Assembly: GCA_904066235.2 (NCBI GenBank)
Contig: CAJFCV020000005.1
Span: forward strand, 4,955,501-5,019,500
DNA length: 64,000 nt
Reading direction: 5' to 3'
Origin: Bursaphelenchus xylophilus
Lineage: Eukaryota > Nematoda > Chromadorea > Rhabditida > Aphelenchoididae
Shown here piece after piece: positions 48,935 to 59,160 of the stretch. The translations under genes and the position numbers were made by a program. The notes beneath the pieces were generated by a model, which was given only the letters and a program-made list of their open reading frames with translations, was not told the origin of the DNA and ran no database searches. Every line of letters begins with the position of its first letter. The stretch's first letter is position 1.

Positions 48935-50602
48935 TTACAAGACGGTTCTGACTTCATCTGAGCTCAGAATCCCGCCATTTAAAATATCTCGGATCCTCGT
49001 TGAGTTCGCATTATCTTCGTAGAATTTGCGTCGAGGGACAAATTTGAGGGCAATGATGGCCAAGAAGAAAGTCAGGACAAAAATGGCAGTTGCCGTCCAA
49101 AGAACGACTGAAATACAGATTAATAGAAAAAATTTTATATTCGTTACCTTGCACACTATGGTCATCATCATAAACACCCTTGAAGAACTCGTACAAACAC
49201 ATCATCCCCAGTTGAACCACATTGCAAATGGTCCAAATAAAGGCAGATGGAGATGTTGTTCCATTTCCAAAAGACATTTCAATCATCATTTCATGACCAA
49301 CAGAAATCAAACTGACCAAACAAAAGGCCATCAGACATAAGGATCCGATCGCCAGGGCTTGTTTGTATGTCATCAGACTCATTAATGACAAGAAACTGGC
49401 CGATAATGTTGATAAAGAAAGACAGGCACGGAATACAGTCTTGTGGGCATATGAGGAGTCAACAATTCCACTGAAAGCTAAAGTTCCGATGATGGAAATG
49501 ACAAAAAGAGTCAATGAATTGACATATTTTAGTTTAGTTGGGGTCTCAATGGACTCAAGGATGTGCACGTGGATATCGAAGAGAAATAATACGCAGCCAG
49601 TGGTCAGCCCAATTATTACATAGTTGTTTAGGGTACCTGAAGAAAAATGTTGAAACAAGGTTACGAATGAGGATGATAAGTGCCAAACCTACTTGTTTTA
49701 GAACTTTCCGGTAAAGGGATCTGATATTCGAATTGAAATCTGTCCGCTGAACTTGTTGGTGGTACCCTCGGCCGACTTTTCCAGACCAGAAATAATGGGA
49801 ACGCGGGCAGTAAAGCGAATATTCCGTGGGCACAAGTCTTAACTCCAAGATAAACAATACAAAATTTATTCTTACGAGATTTATCAGTTCTGTTGTATCG
49901 TTAACTGAAGCCACATATCCTGAGATCAATACCGAGAGTATTTTCCCCAAAATAAATCCGAGAAATGGAACAGATGTGGCCATAGTTCTCTGGCCCGAGG
50001 GAAACCATAAATGGGATAAAGTGGAAGGTAGAATAAGACAGATCGAGTGCGATAAAGACGTTACAGTATGACCTAAAAAGATGAGTTACCAAAGAATGGA
50101 CTTACCAAATAGAATAATGGAGAATCGATAGTCATAGAATCTGGGGAAATACAATCCACCGAAGCGGATTCCAATTCCAATCAGACCAAGGAATAGGGAT
50201 ATATACATCTAAAAACATGTTGTGGAGGTCACTTTATAAGTACTCACACTTGGAAGAATACTCAGGCGTGATATGATGAGGGAAGAGGGCAACGCCGCAG
50301 TCAAGAACCCTATCGGAAAAATTATTTTGAACCAAAAATTAATATTTTGGAAAGAAGTTTCCGAGGAATTAGCGACATTCTGGATTCTGTCAAAGGCATT
50401 TGACAACTAAAAAAATAAAATTGTCAAAAAAAATTTTTTTGATAAAATTTTTTTACTGAAAACTCAGTACCATTCCATAAAACAAGTTCATGATGAACAA
50501 CGCCGCAATCAGAGCCCATCGTATCTTGTACAGCCGATACTTCTGACCAGCACCTTTGGCCGAGGCATCAAACGAATCCGTGGAGAAAATCTTGGACGAC
50601 AT
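48935..50602 (-). CDS. MFS transporter, SLC49/FLVCR-like, paralogue 1
   Basis: A 12-span major-facilitator protein of 465 residues, nearest by motif to the SLC49 family (FLVCR/MFSD7; known members carry haem, choline or organic ions, but this substrate is unknown). Exons are 50471-50602, 50248-50406, 50106-50208, 49876-50072, 49693-49837, 49148-49636 and 48935-49107. The family block reads WFPSGQRTMATSVPFLGFILG. The central loop LLPAFPLFLVWKSRPRVPPT also fits. It lacks the NPLG step and the usual Asp-Arg loop between helices 2 and 3 seen in its neighbour, so it is the more diverged copy. It is a tandem paralogue of the gene at 51045-53452, 442 nt downstream of it on the same strand. Confidence 0.75.
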
Positions 50603-51044
50603 TATCGATAAAATCAAATTTCATTTCAATCAAAGCAACACAAATAAACAGGGGTGTAACCGGCTATTTACTTCCAGGAATATTTACATTCAGAATACAC
50701 AGAATGGAGCGGCGATTCTCGACAAGCAAATATTGCGCAATCAATTCCGCGCAAGTAAACAGTTACAGCGCCTCTCGACGGGTGTCAATTTCAATTGTTC
50801 GGACTGGACTACTTGACCCACGAATCCACTCGAAATTCAGGTGCGTTTTTTGGAATGTCTTTTGAATGTTGAGGGTGAAGAAGGGCTGAGATTACTGATT
50901 TTGGAGGATTCTAGGCTTGAGAGGCGCCATTAGCCACATCGACGTAAATATTTCGGTTTTCAAACTCTAATCGCCGATATCTGGAAGAAAAATTTTAGTC
51001 ATCATTTCCAGGAAAATTATAAAAAGTAAATTTCTTTAGATTTC
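50603..51044. other. Gap between the two SLC49-like genes
   Basis: A 442-nt spacer with no coding exon. It holds the 3' end of paralogue 2 and the promoter or trans-splice region of paralogue 1. Confidence 0.5.
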
Positions 51045-53452
51045 TTACCGTGGCCAAAGGCATAAACAAGCGAAAATTGCCGAAAAAATTGCTGATAATG
51101 TCCAGAAATCGACCGACACTAAAAATTCCGTCATAGAAGTATGTGCAGTCTTACATTGATAATTCTTAGCAAACAAGTTGACCAAAGTGTGCGAAGAATC
51201 AATTTCAGATTGATAGATCCATTTGGATGACTCTAGTGACTGCATGCCAAGGGTGACCATGAACATCAATAGCTGTCTAAACATGTATATAGGAAATGAT
51301 CTCCATTCTCACCCCGCAATTATCAAAATCCCGGAGGAAGTTGCCTCGGCCACTGGGAACGTTGTTTCTACTCCTAATTCCAAACTAATCGGGAAGACGG
51401 GAATGGCGAAGAATCCGAGGATGACCAACAACAACACCAAGGTCACGTCGTCCATTGTGTTTGCTTTGGGATGTCGGAGAAACTAAAATTATAAAGTACA
51501 TAGCTATTCCGTAATCTATAATAATCAAGGCCAAAGATCATACCACATTAATGGAGACCGCAGCTATGGCCATCCCAATATAGCAAGTCTTGATGACTTC
51601 TTTGAATTTCTTTGTCCTATCCACAAAATACCCGGCCAAAACCGAACCAATACAGCCGCTGATTGCAGAAAGGGCCATCAAATAGCTGGTTACCTGTAAT
51701 TATTCCTTACTTATGCGTCCTTTACATAATACTCACCTTGTCCTTGTATTGAAGGAGGCCAAGCATCTTGTCGGCAGTTATAAACACCGACCATTGGAGG
51801 GCAAAAGCCATCCCGAAAGTGATCATTTGGATGTAAAATACGGGAGTTCTAAAATTAGGCTCAGAATTTTGAAATAAGATTCTTAGAATGACAACATTTT
51901 ATTTGTTAGAAACCCACTTAAATAAGTGACATAGTCCTTGAAGGAACGGCGGAGAATGGGCGCATTCACTGGAGGCGGATGGTGGAGTTGGGGGCTTGGA
52001 GGAACTGATTGTGAAACTCATAACAATTACAACTGCCGATAAAACCAGCAACATAAAATTCTAGAAAAAAGTATTGAACAAAATTATTTCATTACTTCCT
52101 TACCAAAAACAAGATATCATCGGAATTTTCGGTGGCATTTGTATTCGAAACGAACATCATGGGAATCATGGAGCCAACCACAACTCCCAGAGGGTTTGCT
52201 GAAATATTAGAAGTGTATACATACTTAATATATGAACAAGGCGTCGTTATAAAGTCATACCAACGAAACTGAGGGCATTGGCCAGAGCCCGCTGATGATC
52301 GGAGAACCAATATTCGGCCACTTTTGGGGACAAACAGAGGAAAAATGGCTGGGACATGGCCGCAATTGTCTGCCCTGAAGTTTACTTAATCACCATAATA
52401 CAGTAACCTACCTGTGTAAAGTAACGGTAATCGGATTGGAATAGGAATGATAGGCAAACTGGAGAGAACTCGGACGATTGCCCCGAGGAAATTAAATGTT
52501 GATCCGCATAATGTCTAAAAATTTATTTGAATTGACTTATGGTCACTTGCCGACATCCGTATCCCATAACGATCAGTTACATACATCCCGAAAATTCCCG
52601 TAACAACACCCACGATCTGAAAAATCTGCGAAGTCCAGTAGATGACGTCACATTCAGACCCGTCTTTGACGCAATAAAACTTTGTGGTGGCTTCATGTAA
52701 CGGCGCATATGATATCCATATCTGAAAAAAAGCTTTAGAGAATAAACGACAAAGACATACGAAGTGTCCTAATCAATTCCAAATTATTACGCATGAGTTT
52801 AATTAAATTTAAATTGTAAAAATTGTGAAATTCTTACCGTTGCGTTTGACAGAGCCAACAAACAAACCGTTAGAAGAACATACCATCGCTCTCTGTAGCA
52901 GATGTATGTTTTGTGCTCAAGGATCGGCGGTAGATCGCCTTGAGGGCAGACCATGTATTTCTAAAATAATACAGTAGAAACGAGGGAAGGAAGCATTGTT
53001 TGTGGGGGTGCCGGCCGAACATCTTGAACACCACTTAACCGCCTTTGGTCTGGCCATCACAAAGAAGTCCTCAAATGGAAAAAAACAAAAAGGCCAACAC
53101 TTTGATAAGACTTTTGGGCCATATCAAAAGTCAGCATAGTCTCGATGGCAAAAGAATTCGGATGTTTTAAAAATACAAAAAAAAGGATTATTTTACAAAG
53201 GAAAACAAGATCAGCGCTTATGGGGAGATTTGTAACAACATAAATCGTGCATGTAACGTGAATCATATTAATAATGAGAAAAAGATCAAAGCAAAAAGGG
53301 GTCTGTAAAGCGAAAGGTTACCAGCATATGACGTATAATTAATTCGAGAGACATTTTGTTTTATTTTATTGTTCAAAGAGCTTCCCGCAGGCCTTTAAAA
53401 ATTATGAATAATGCCTTTCAAGATGATTACTTACTCTGTCGTCCATATCCAT
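51045..53452 (-). CDS. MFS transporter, SLC49/FLVCR-like, paralogue 2
   Basis: A 464-residue major-facilitator protein. Twelve exons run from a tiny first exon (53435-53452, MDMDDR) through 52838-52960, 52551-52721, 52412-52514, 52261-52374, 52104-52198, 51918-52060, 51737-51848, 51544-51693, 51313-51482, 51155-51276 and 51045-51118. SLC49 landmarks: RERWYVLLTVCLLALSNAT in helix 1, DRYGIRMS between helices 2 and 3, WFSDHQRALANALSFVGAN with following PLGVVVGS, SSKPPTPPS after helix 6, and GYFVDRTKKF in the second half. The intron after exon 3 starts with GC (TCG|GCAAGT). The last intron (51119-51154) is 36 nt and stop-free. Transport substrate is unknown; haem, choline or related organic cations are the family precedents. 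Confidence 0.85.
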
Positions 53453-54024
53453 GCCTTGTTCTCACCGTATGTCATCAAATTAAGGCCAACATCAATGTCC
53501 AGTGCTCCTTGTTTGACCACAAACCCTAAATGTTGCAACGTTTTTTGTGGGAGGAGATCACAGGGCTTTAACGCAAGCATATCCCGGTAACCGCATTTAT
53601 GAAGCCGTCTTCAACAAGTCACTCCGGGCATGTAAATAGAGCGAGGGAATCAAGGCCTTTGCTCGCCTTTTCCCATCTTATTCATGGCCGTTACAAAGCG
53701 CCTAATTAAGTGTTAAAAGATTTATTTAAGGCCAATTCAGAGAGAAGAAATGGTGCAAAAAATACATTCAAATCAGTTTGGAGATAATTAGGAGGGGATC
53801 CGACAAGTGAATTTAATTAACGGATATTCGACGAGGTGTAACATCAACCCCCTTTTTGGAAGTAGACTTCAGAGAAAGGACAAAGAGACCACGATGTATG
53901 CCATAAATAAGAGCAATCAAAGATAATGAGCATAAAAGGAAAAAGATCATAAACTCGAAACGTCGTTAACTGATAACATCATCGATTACAAATATTCCAT
54001 GCTAGATAGACTAGTAAAAAGGTA
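53453..54024. other. Intergenic
   Basis: About 570 nt with no coding exon. It holds the promoter region of SLC49-like paralogue 2 and the 3' end of the CHK-like gene, both on the minus strand. Confidence 0.5.
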
Positions 54025-55484
54025 TTACTGTAGAAGTTCTTCGATCAGGGAGCTCAAACGACGGCTCAGCAGGCCCTCGGGCGTCTGATCGTCCGAGATA
54101 TCACACTCGGGATTGGTGACCACGACCACCAACAGCTTTAACAAGCCGAATTCCAAGCTTTTCCGATAATTCTCAACAATCTGAAATGGATCATAAATCA
54201 AGTTGCAATTAAATGGGGAGACAGTAATGGGAGGGGGAGCTCACCTTTTTCTCTTCTTCTTGATATCCAGCCATTTTCACGAATTCGCGGAGCAAGTTAG
54301 ATTCCACCACATGCCGTTCCTCTGGGTCTAGATTTATGGCCAAAAGTGTGGCCAAATCCGTTGTTCTTGACCCTGGGATCATTACATGAACATATAAAAT
54401 CTAGCTTACCTGCATGGACTCCAGTCCAACTAATAAGAGCCAAAAGTTTTGGGCCACTTTCATCCTTCCATAGTGTATTCCGCAAGCACATTGCGCCATG
54501 GCATAAAACTGAAAAAATCAAAAATAAGAGCACCTTCAAAATTAAACTGACCGCACTCTTCTGGCGTTAATAATTCCCTCAGATATTTGACTTCACTGAT
54601 TTTGAGAATCTTTTGGAACACCGAATGCGAAAACCAAGGCAATCCTCTGTGAAATAATACATTCGCACTCAGAAAGATACAATTCGAAAGGCTTTCCAAC
54701 TGAGAATCCAGAAGTTTAAAGGCGTTGAAGTCCGCCTTTATACTTTGGAGATTTACGATCTGTTGCATCACTTCAAACACCTGCAACCTCACTTATCCAC
54801 CGCTTGTTGTATGTTTACCTGATCCAATGACATGGACATTCTTTCAGAATAATGTTTATCAATGCTCCCGGTGAAATCTTCAATAATGATGACTCCATTC
54901 GCACCTTGTCTAACATAATCTCCATGGAAAAACTGGGGGATTTTAAGTGGAGTCTTTGATTCGACTGTTATAAACCGATAGAACTGGACTTCCCGATTGT
55001 GGAGACTGCAAACAGTCTGCTCAAGATGGCCACTCTTTGCAGCTGTAATTCAACATTGATAATTAAAAAAGATGATGACTTTTTTAACTTTTTTATCCTA
55101 CCGTTTTTCTCTTTCGGATTCCAATTTTCTGATTTTTCGCTAGACTTAAAATCCCGGAATACATGGTTCGGAATCTGAAGGCGATTTAGATTAAAAGAGT
55201 CAGCCATTGTACCTTTGCAATTATACTGGACTTCATCGATGTATTGTCACTGAGTTCGACCCGGTAGACCTCGGAAACAAGGCCAGCACCAGTTGAAACG
55301 GCTTGAATCTTTGCATACTTCCTCTGAAATGGCTTTGTTGTTTGAATCAATTCAACGAATTTAAATAGTTTGCAATGTAAAACCGAATGTCAAAAAAATT
55401 TTAACTTACACTTTTGCTATCCAAAACCTCCGCGAGAAGATCCAAGGCGAACTTGGTGCGTTGTTTCATACTGGGAGAACTCAT
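54025..55484 (-). CDS. CHK/DUF1679 kinase-like protein, probable pseudokinase
   Basis: A member of the aminoglycoside-phosphotransferase-like CHK family common in nematodes and insects. Eight exons (55410-55484, 55213-55323, 55102-55174, 54819-55042, 54552-54780, 54410-54508, 54245-54372, 54025-54180) join in phase to give 364 residues. Family marks: STGAGLVSEVYRVEL (nucleotide loop) with the SSIIAK lysine, LHNREVQFYRF, GVIIIEDF, the catalytic loop at LCHGAMCLRNTLW, ALISWTGVHAG, and DLATLLAINLDPEER. In active relatives the loop reads HGD...N and the later motif ID(W/F)Q. Here both Asp are replaced (Ala at 54492-54494, Ser at 54429-54431), so phosphotransfer looks impossible. It is transcribed away from the FkbM-like gene. 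Confidence 0.8.
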
Positions 55485-55850
55485 TTCACAAATGGAGGGA
55501 GCTGTTTAAAACCCGGGAAATATTCGAGAATTGGTCATCCCTTCTAATCGGATAATCCCGGCTTCAGAAAATGGGGGATTAAGCGACGTAGAAGCCTGTC
55601 CATTCGCAAGCCTTCTATTTGTACGTTCATTTCCGGAGTTGTACCATCCGCGGCACATAGCTACGTACAGCTGGGAAATGGCTGAAAAGGAGCAATGCAT
55701 CTTCTTCTTCCCTGGCTTCGAATCTTCCGCAATTTCGTTGTTTTTCGGTGAGTTTCTTGAGGGAAAAATCGGATCAGATAAGGAAAAAATTGATTTCCCG
55801 ACTTATTCAAGTCTCGACAAGCGAACCCCACGAATTCCCTCAATTTTGTT
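55485..55850. promoter_or_regulatory. Shared upstream region of a divergent gene pair
   Basis: 366 nt separate the start codons of the CHK-like gene (minus) and the FkbM-like gene (plus), so both promoters must lie here or overlap the genes. A plus-strand open reading of 107 codons (55531-55854) ends across the FkbM-like ATG and is not supported as a gene. Confidence 0.5.
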
Positions 55851-57319
55851 ATGAAAGCGGGTAATTACAGCTGGACGGGAATATTGAAAGTAGTGCTGAC
55901 AAGTGTGGTTCTGCTTATTATCCTCAAACTTCAATGGAATTCTTTCAAAGACGGAAGGGTTAAGAAGAAGCTTTTGGAATCGAGATTTATACAGAAGTGT
56001 GATCCAGATGATGCGGTAAGCCTGTCTTCTAAAATTTCTGAAGACGTCATCATGTTCAGATTTGCAAGCACTGTCCATTCTTCCAAGAACGAATCCATAA
56101 AATGTTTGATTGTGTCAGGGATCGGCTGACCAAAGCACTGAGCTCGGATGACCTCGGAACATTTGATGATGCTATTCTGGCGGCCCCAAAATACTGTAAC
56201 ATGGATTGGCTGAGAGAACAACGGACGGTTCAGCTGATTTCCCTCGGAAAGACTATGTTATCTTTGACTCCATCCAATCTGAATGCTCCAATGACAGCAT
56301 TAGTTATTGGACATGACCGAACATTCCTCTTAGAGAGGCAGTTGGCTTTGAATATCAGTTCCGTCAAGTATTACGGAGTCAATTTTGGCTCAGACAAGGT
56401 CAAGGAAGACTTTGTGGATACATTAAATGGGACTGTCCTTCCAGATGAGATCAATACAATCCCCGAAAAGATTGGTGAGTGATATTGTTTAGAACCAGGA
56501 TTTGGAATCCATAAAGTAATAAAAAATGAATCCTCTTTATTATTCAGCTATTGCTCTCAGACAAATTAATGCGCATTTTTAGCTTTAGGCCCGTTGAATA
56601 TTCACCTAAGCACTTGCGATTACTATGGCCATCTCTAATCGGATGTCTTCATTTTAAGGGACTTTAGGATTCTCTGAAAATAAATGAATAAATGATAGAA
56701 CCCTGCTGTAGCTCTTAAATACCAAAAGCATGAAAAGAGCACGTTCCCATCTCCCATATTAACTTTCAATATTAATAATAACATTAATCCGCCGAGAAAG
56801 GGGGACCTCAAAGTGACTGAGATTACACTATTCAACCTTACTATTAGACCTTGCAGAAAGGAATTCGAATATCTAACATAATATATGTTTTGGGTGTTAT
56901 CCAAAACCATTTCAGAGTCCGAAGGAACAATCGCCGACCAATTCTTCCAGCGATTCTTCCCGACTCGACCAGTTGACGTGGTCTTCCTAAATTCCCAATC
57001 ATCTCATTTATTCATCAATCAATTGTTAGGTCAAGGGACCCATGGTTTGGCTATCCCAATCTGCCAACTCAACTTTAGATTGCCATTACCGAAGTCCGTA
57101 TCGGATATGAAAGCATTTACAAGATGGCTGAAGGATCTGGCAGTGTCATTTAGGCCTAAATTCACTCAATTTATACTCGGTCATACAGCAATCTCTGAGA
57201 GGAAGGGTCAGAAATCGTTGCAAGCGTATGTTGTAAACGTCGGGCATCCTATTTGCGTGGCCAGGTTCCTACAAAAAAGAGAATGCCGCGCTTTAATTGC
57301 TACTGAATTCGACGAATAA
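55851..57319 (+). CDS. Type II membrane protein with divergent FkbM-like domain
   Basis: 327 residues from exons 55851-56015, 56060-56474 and 56916-57319. A single hydrophobic segment at residues 10-27 (ILKVVLTSVVLLIILKL) followed by basic residues predicts a signal anchor with a lumenal or extracellular C-terminus. ICKHCPFFQERIHKMFDCVR and the later TALVIGHDRTFLLERQLAL and KYYGVNFGSD fit the nematode FkbM/Methyltransf_21 family, in which VTLGIGHD-like and FFGADP-like strands form the methyltransferase core. The usual later DxEG-type motif is not clear here (VDVVFLNSQSSHLF in its place), so catalysis is doubtful. It ends tail to tail with the PI4K-II gene, 67 nt apart. Confidence 0.6.
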
Positions 57320-57386
57320 TGTTGATAATAACAATACATATTTATAGATAAACTGATATAATTTTCTCGTAATACTATTTTCTACT

Positions 57387-58999
57387 TCAGCAACAGGCTC
57401 TGTTGCTATAATCCATCTCCTTGAGTTTATACCAATCCCTCCAGTTGTTCGTATTAGGAATGGTGGTCAGATACCTTCTGGCAAGGAGAACTGGAGTCCT
57501 CTTGGATAATTCAAAAGGAGATTCATTATGTCTCATTGAATCCACCAGATTCCAGACTTGGCCTCTGAATACTCGCAACTGATTGTTGATCAACTGGGAA
57601 TTTGAAGAGCCGTGTTTGAAGAGGGCCTTTAGATCTTGGCATAAGAAATGGACATTCTTGGGAGTGAGGAGCGACAGGAAATGATCCGTCAATTCTTTCT
57701 CCCATTTCTGAAAAAATCCAAACTTTATCCGCATTTCCAGAAAATGTGTCAAATTTCGCGATCATTATGACCAATTTACGAGATTCCATAAAGATGCACC
57801 TTGTCATCATGACCGGTGTCACAGATTTTATTCTACGACACAGTTAAAAAAGCTTGTTGTTCGGAAACTCTATAATTTGAACTTTTTCATTAATCAAAAA
57901 CTGACCTTCTTGGCCCAGGTCAACGTACTCCACCCGAACGGGAATTGTCGGAAGCGACTGGCAGTTTCCGGATGTTTAACGGGGAAAGCGAGGCCATTGT
58001 CGATTGCGGCGATTTTCAATTCCTTCCCGGGAATGTGTTTGATCAACCAATTATCCATATGCCTGTCCGTATTCCTGATCAGATAGTCGAGAACTACCAG
58101 TTTTTGAAAATATACGGTGAATTCGTGTTGTTCAGCATCAGTGAGGACATTAGAGATTCCTTTGTCATTCCATTCGGCGAACACTTCGGTGGCTGGTCGA
58201 TAACCGTGAACAAATATCTGATAGCTCCCTTCTTTTGGAGAAATCTCTCTTTTTTGGCCACATCTCTTGTTATAACTGAAAGTGGGAGATGTGAGCTTCA
58301 CCAGTCGGGTTTTGGGGACAATGCCGAGCTGAAAAAAAAGTGTTTATTAGAAATTTTGTGCGGTTTCCCTTGCCTTGAGCCGATCGTCCAGCAAGGAAGC
58401 CCCCGTTTCACTTAGATATCCATTGTTTGGTATCAGACAAGCCCTTCCAAAGCAGCAGAAACACAAGATACGTTGGAAGAATTTGGGCCATTTGGGGTTA
58501 AGGGAAGCAAACGGTTCTTCGTCCTTGGGTTTAAATACAGCTAGGAATTCTCCGCCCTTATTCCGTACAAAGTATGATCCAGAACTTCCTGCTGGGATGA
58601 GTTCTGGGTAGATTTCACACTTGATGGCTTCCTCGGCTTGTCTGAGATTATCCTTGAAGTCTGCATCTACGTCCGGCTGAAAATTTGTTAACACAAACAG
58701 TTGGATACTTTTTACCTTGAGCTCGTCCCGTTTTGAAATGGATAAAATGAATTTTTGGACGAGAACTGTACCTTTGGCCATTTTAGCGTTGTTCTGGGCC
58801 GACTCTGTGGTCGTCGAGATGGAATTCTGTAATTTGTAATAACATTTTGCATTGCACTTACACGACTAACATCATCATCAATCGGCAGAGGCTCGGATGC
58901 GTGTAACTTATGAACGGGTTCTGGTTTGAGAGACATTGGAGTATCGGTGTCATCCTCTGCCAGATTCTGATGTGTTTTGTGGATTGCGAGCTTCGCCAT
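57387..58999 (-). CDS. Phosphatidylinositol 4-kinase type II
   Basis: Makes PI4P from phosphatidylinositol on Golgi and endosomal membranes. Exons 58862-58999, 58716-58826, 58374-58676, 57906-58328 and 57387-57707 give 431 residues. Motifs: the ATP loop GSSGSYFVRNKGGEFLAVFK near residues 113-132, KPKDEEPFASLNPKW, and a Cys-rich palmitoylation-type patch (CFCCFGRAC). Then NNGYLSETGASLLDDRL, VVLDYLIRNTDRHMDNWLI with the catalytic Asp near 272, and KIAAIDNGLAFP with the metal-binding Asp near 294. Length and order match the family. The third intron starts with GC (AAG|GCAAGG, 58329-58373). It follows CTP synthase on the same strand after 161 nt. Confidence 0.92.
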
Positions 59000-59160
59000 T
59001 CCCACCGCTCATCAACTTTGCAAATTCAAAACTACTTTATTTTTTCAACAGAGGAAAATGGAAATAACAACGCGTTTTACGATCAAAACTTTCTGGAGTT
59101 GGCTGTTGGCCAAAATTCAACAAATTTTAAGTGTGAAAGGGAGGTGAATCAACGGGAACT
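59000..59160 (-). terminator. Short intercistronic gap with AATAAA
   Basis: 161 nt between the CTP synthase stop and the PI4K-II ATG. On the minus strand an AATAAA lies at 59036-59041, only about 40 nt before the downstream ATG. Such spacing is typical of nematode operons, where the downstream message is trans-spliced. No clean TTTCAG acceptor is visible in the gap (the best is GCAAAG), so this stays tentative. Confidence 0.5.

Noticed and set aside
48714..49022. Plus-strand ORF of 102 codons near the end of SLC49-like gene 1
   Set aside because: It is antisense to a real exon with conserved membrane helices. It is a shadow ORF.
55531..55854. Plus-strand ORF of 107 codons ending across the FkbM-like ATG
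   Set aside because: It lies in the divergent promoter region, has no domain, and overlaps another ORF on the opposite strand.
57526..57822. Minus-strand ORF of 98 codons overlapping the last PI4K-II exon
   Set aside because: It is in another frame from the family-matching reading. The part upstream of 57707 is intron.
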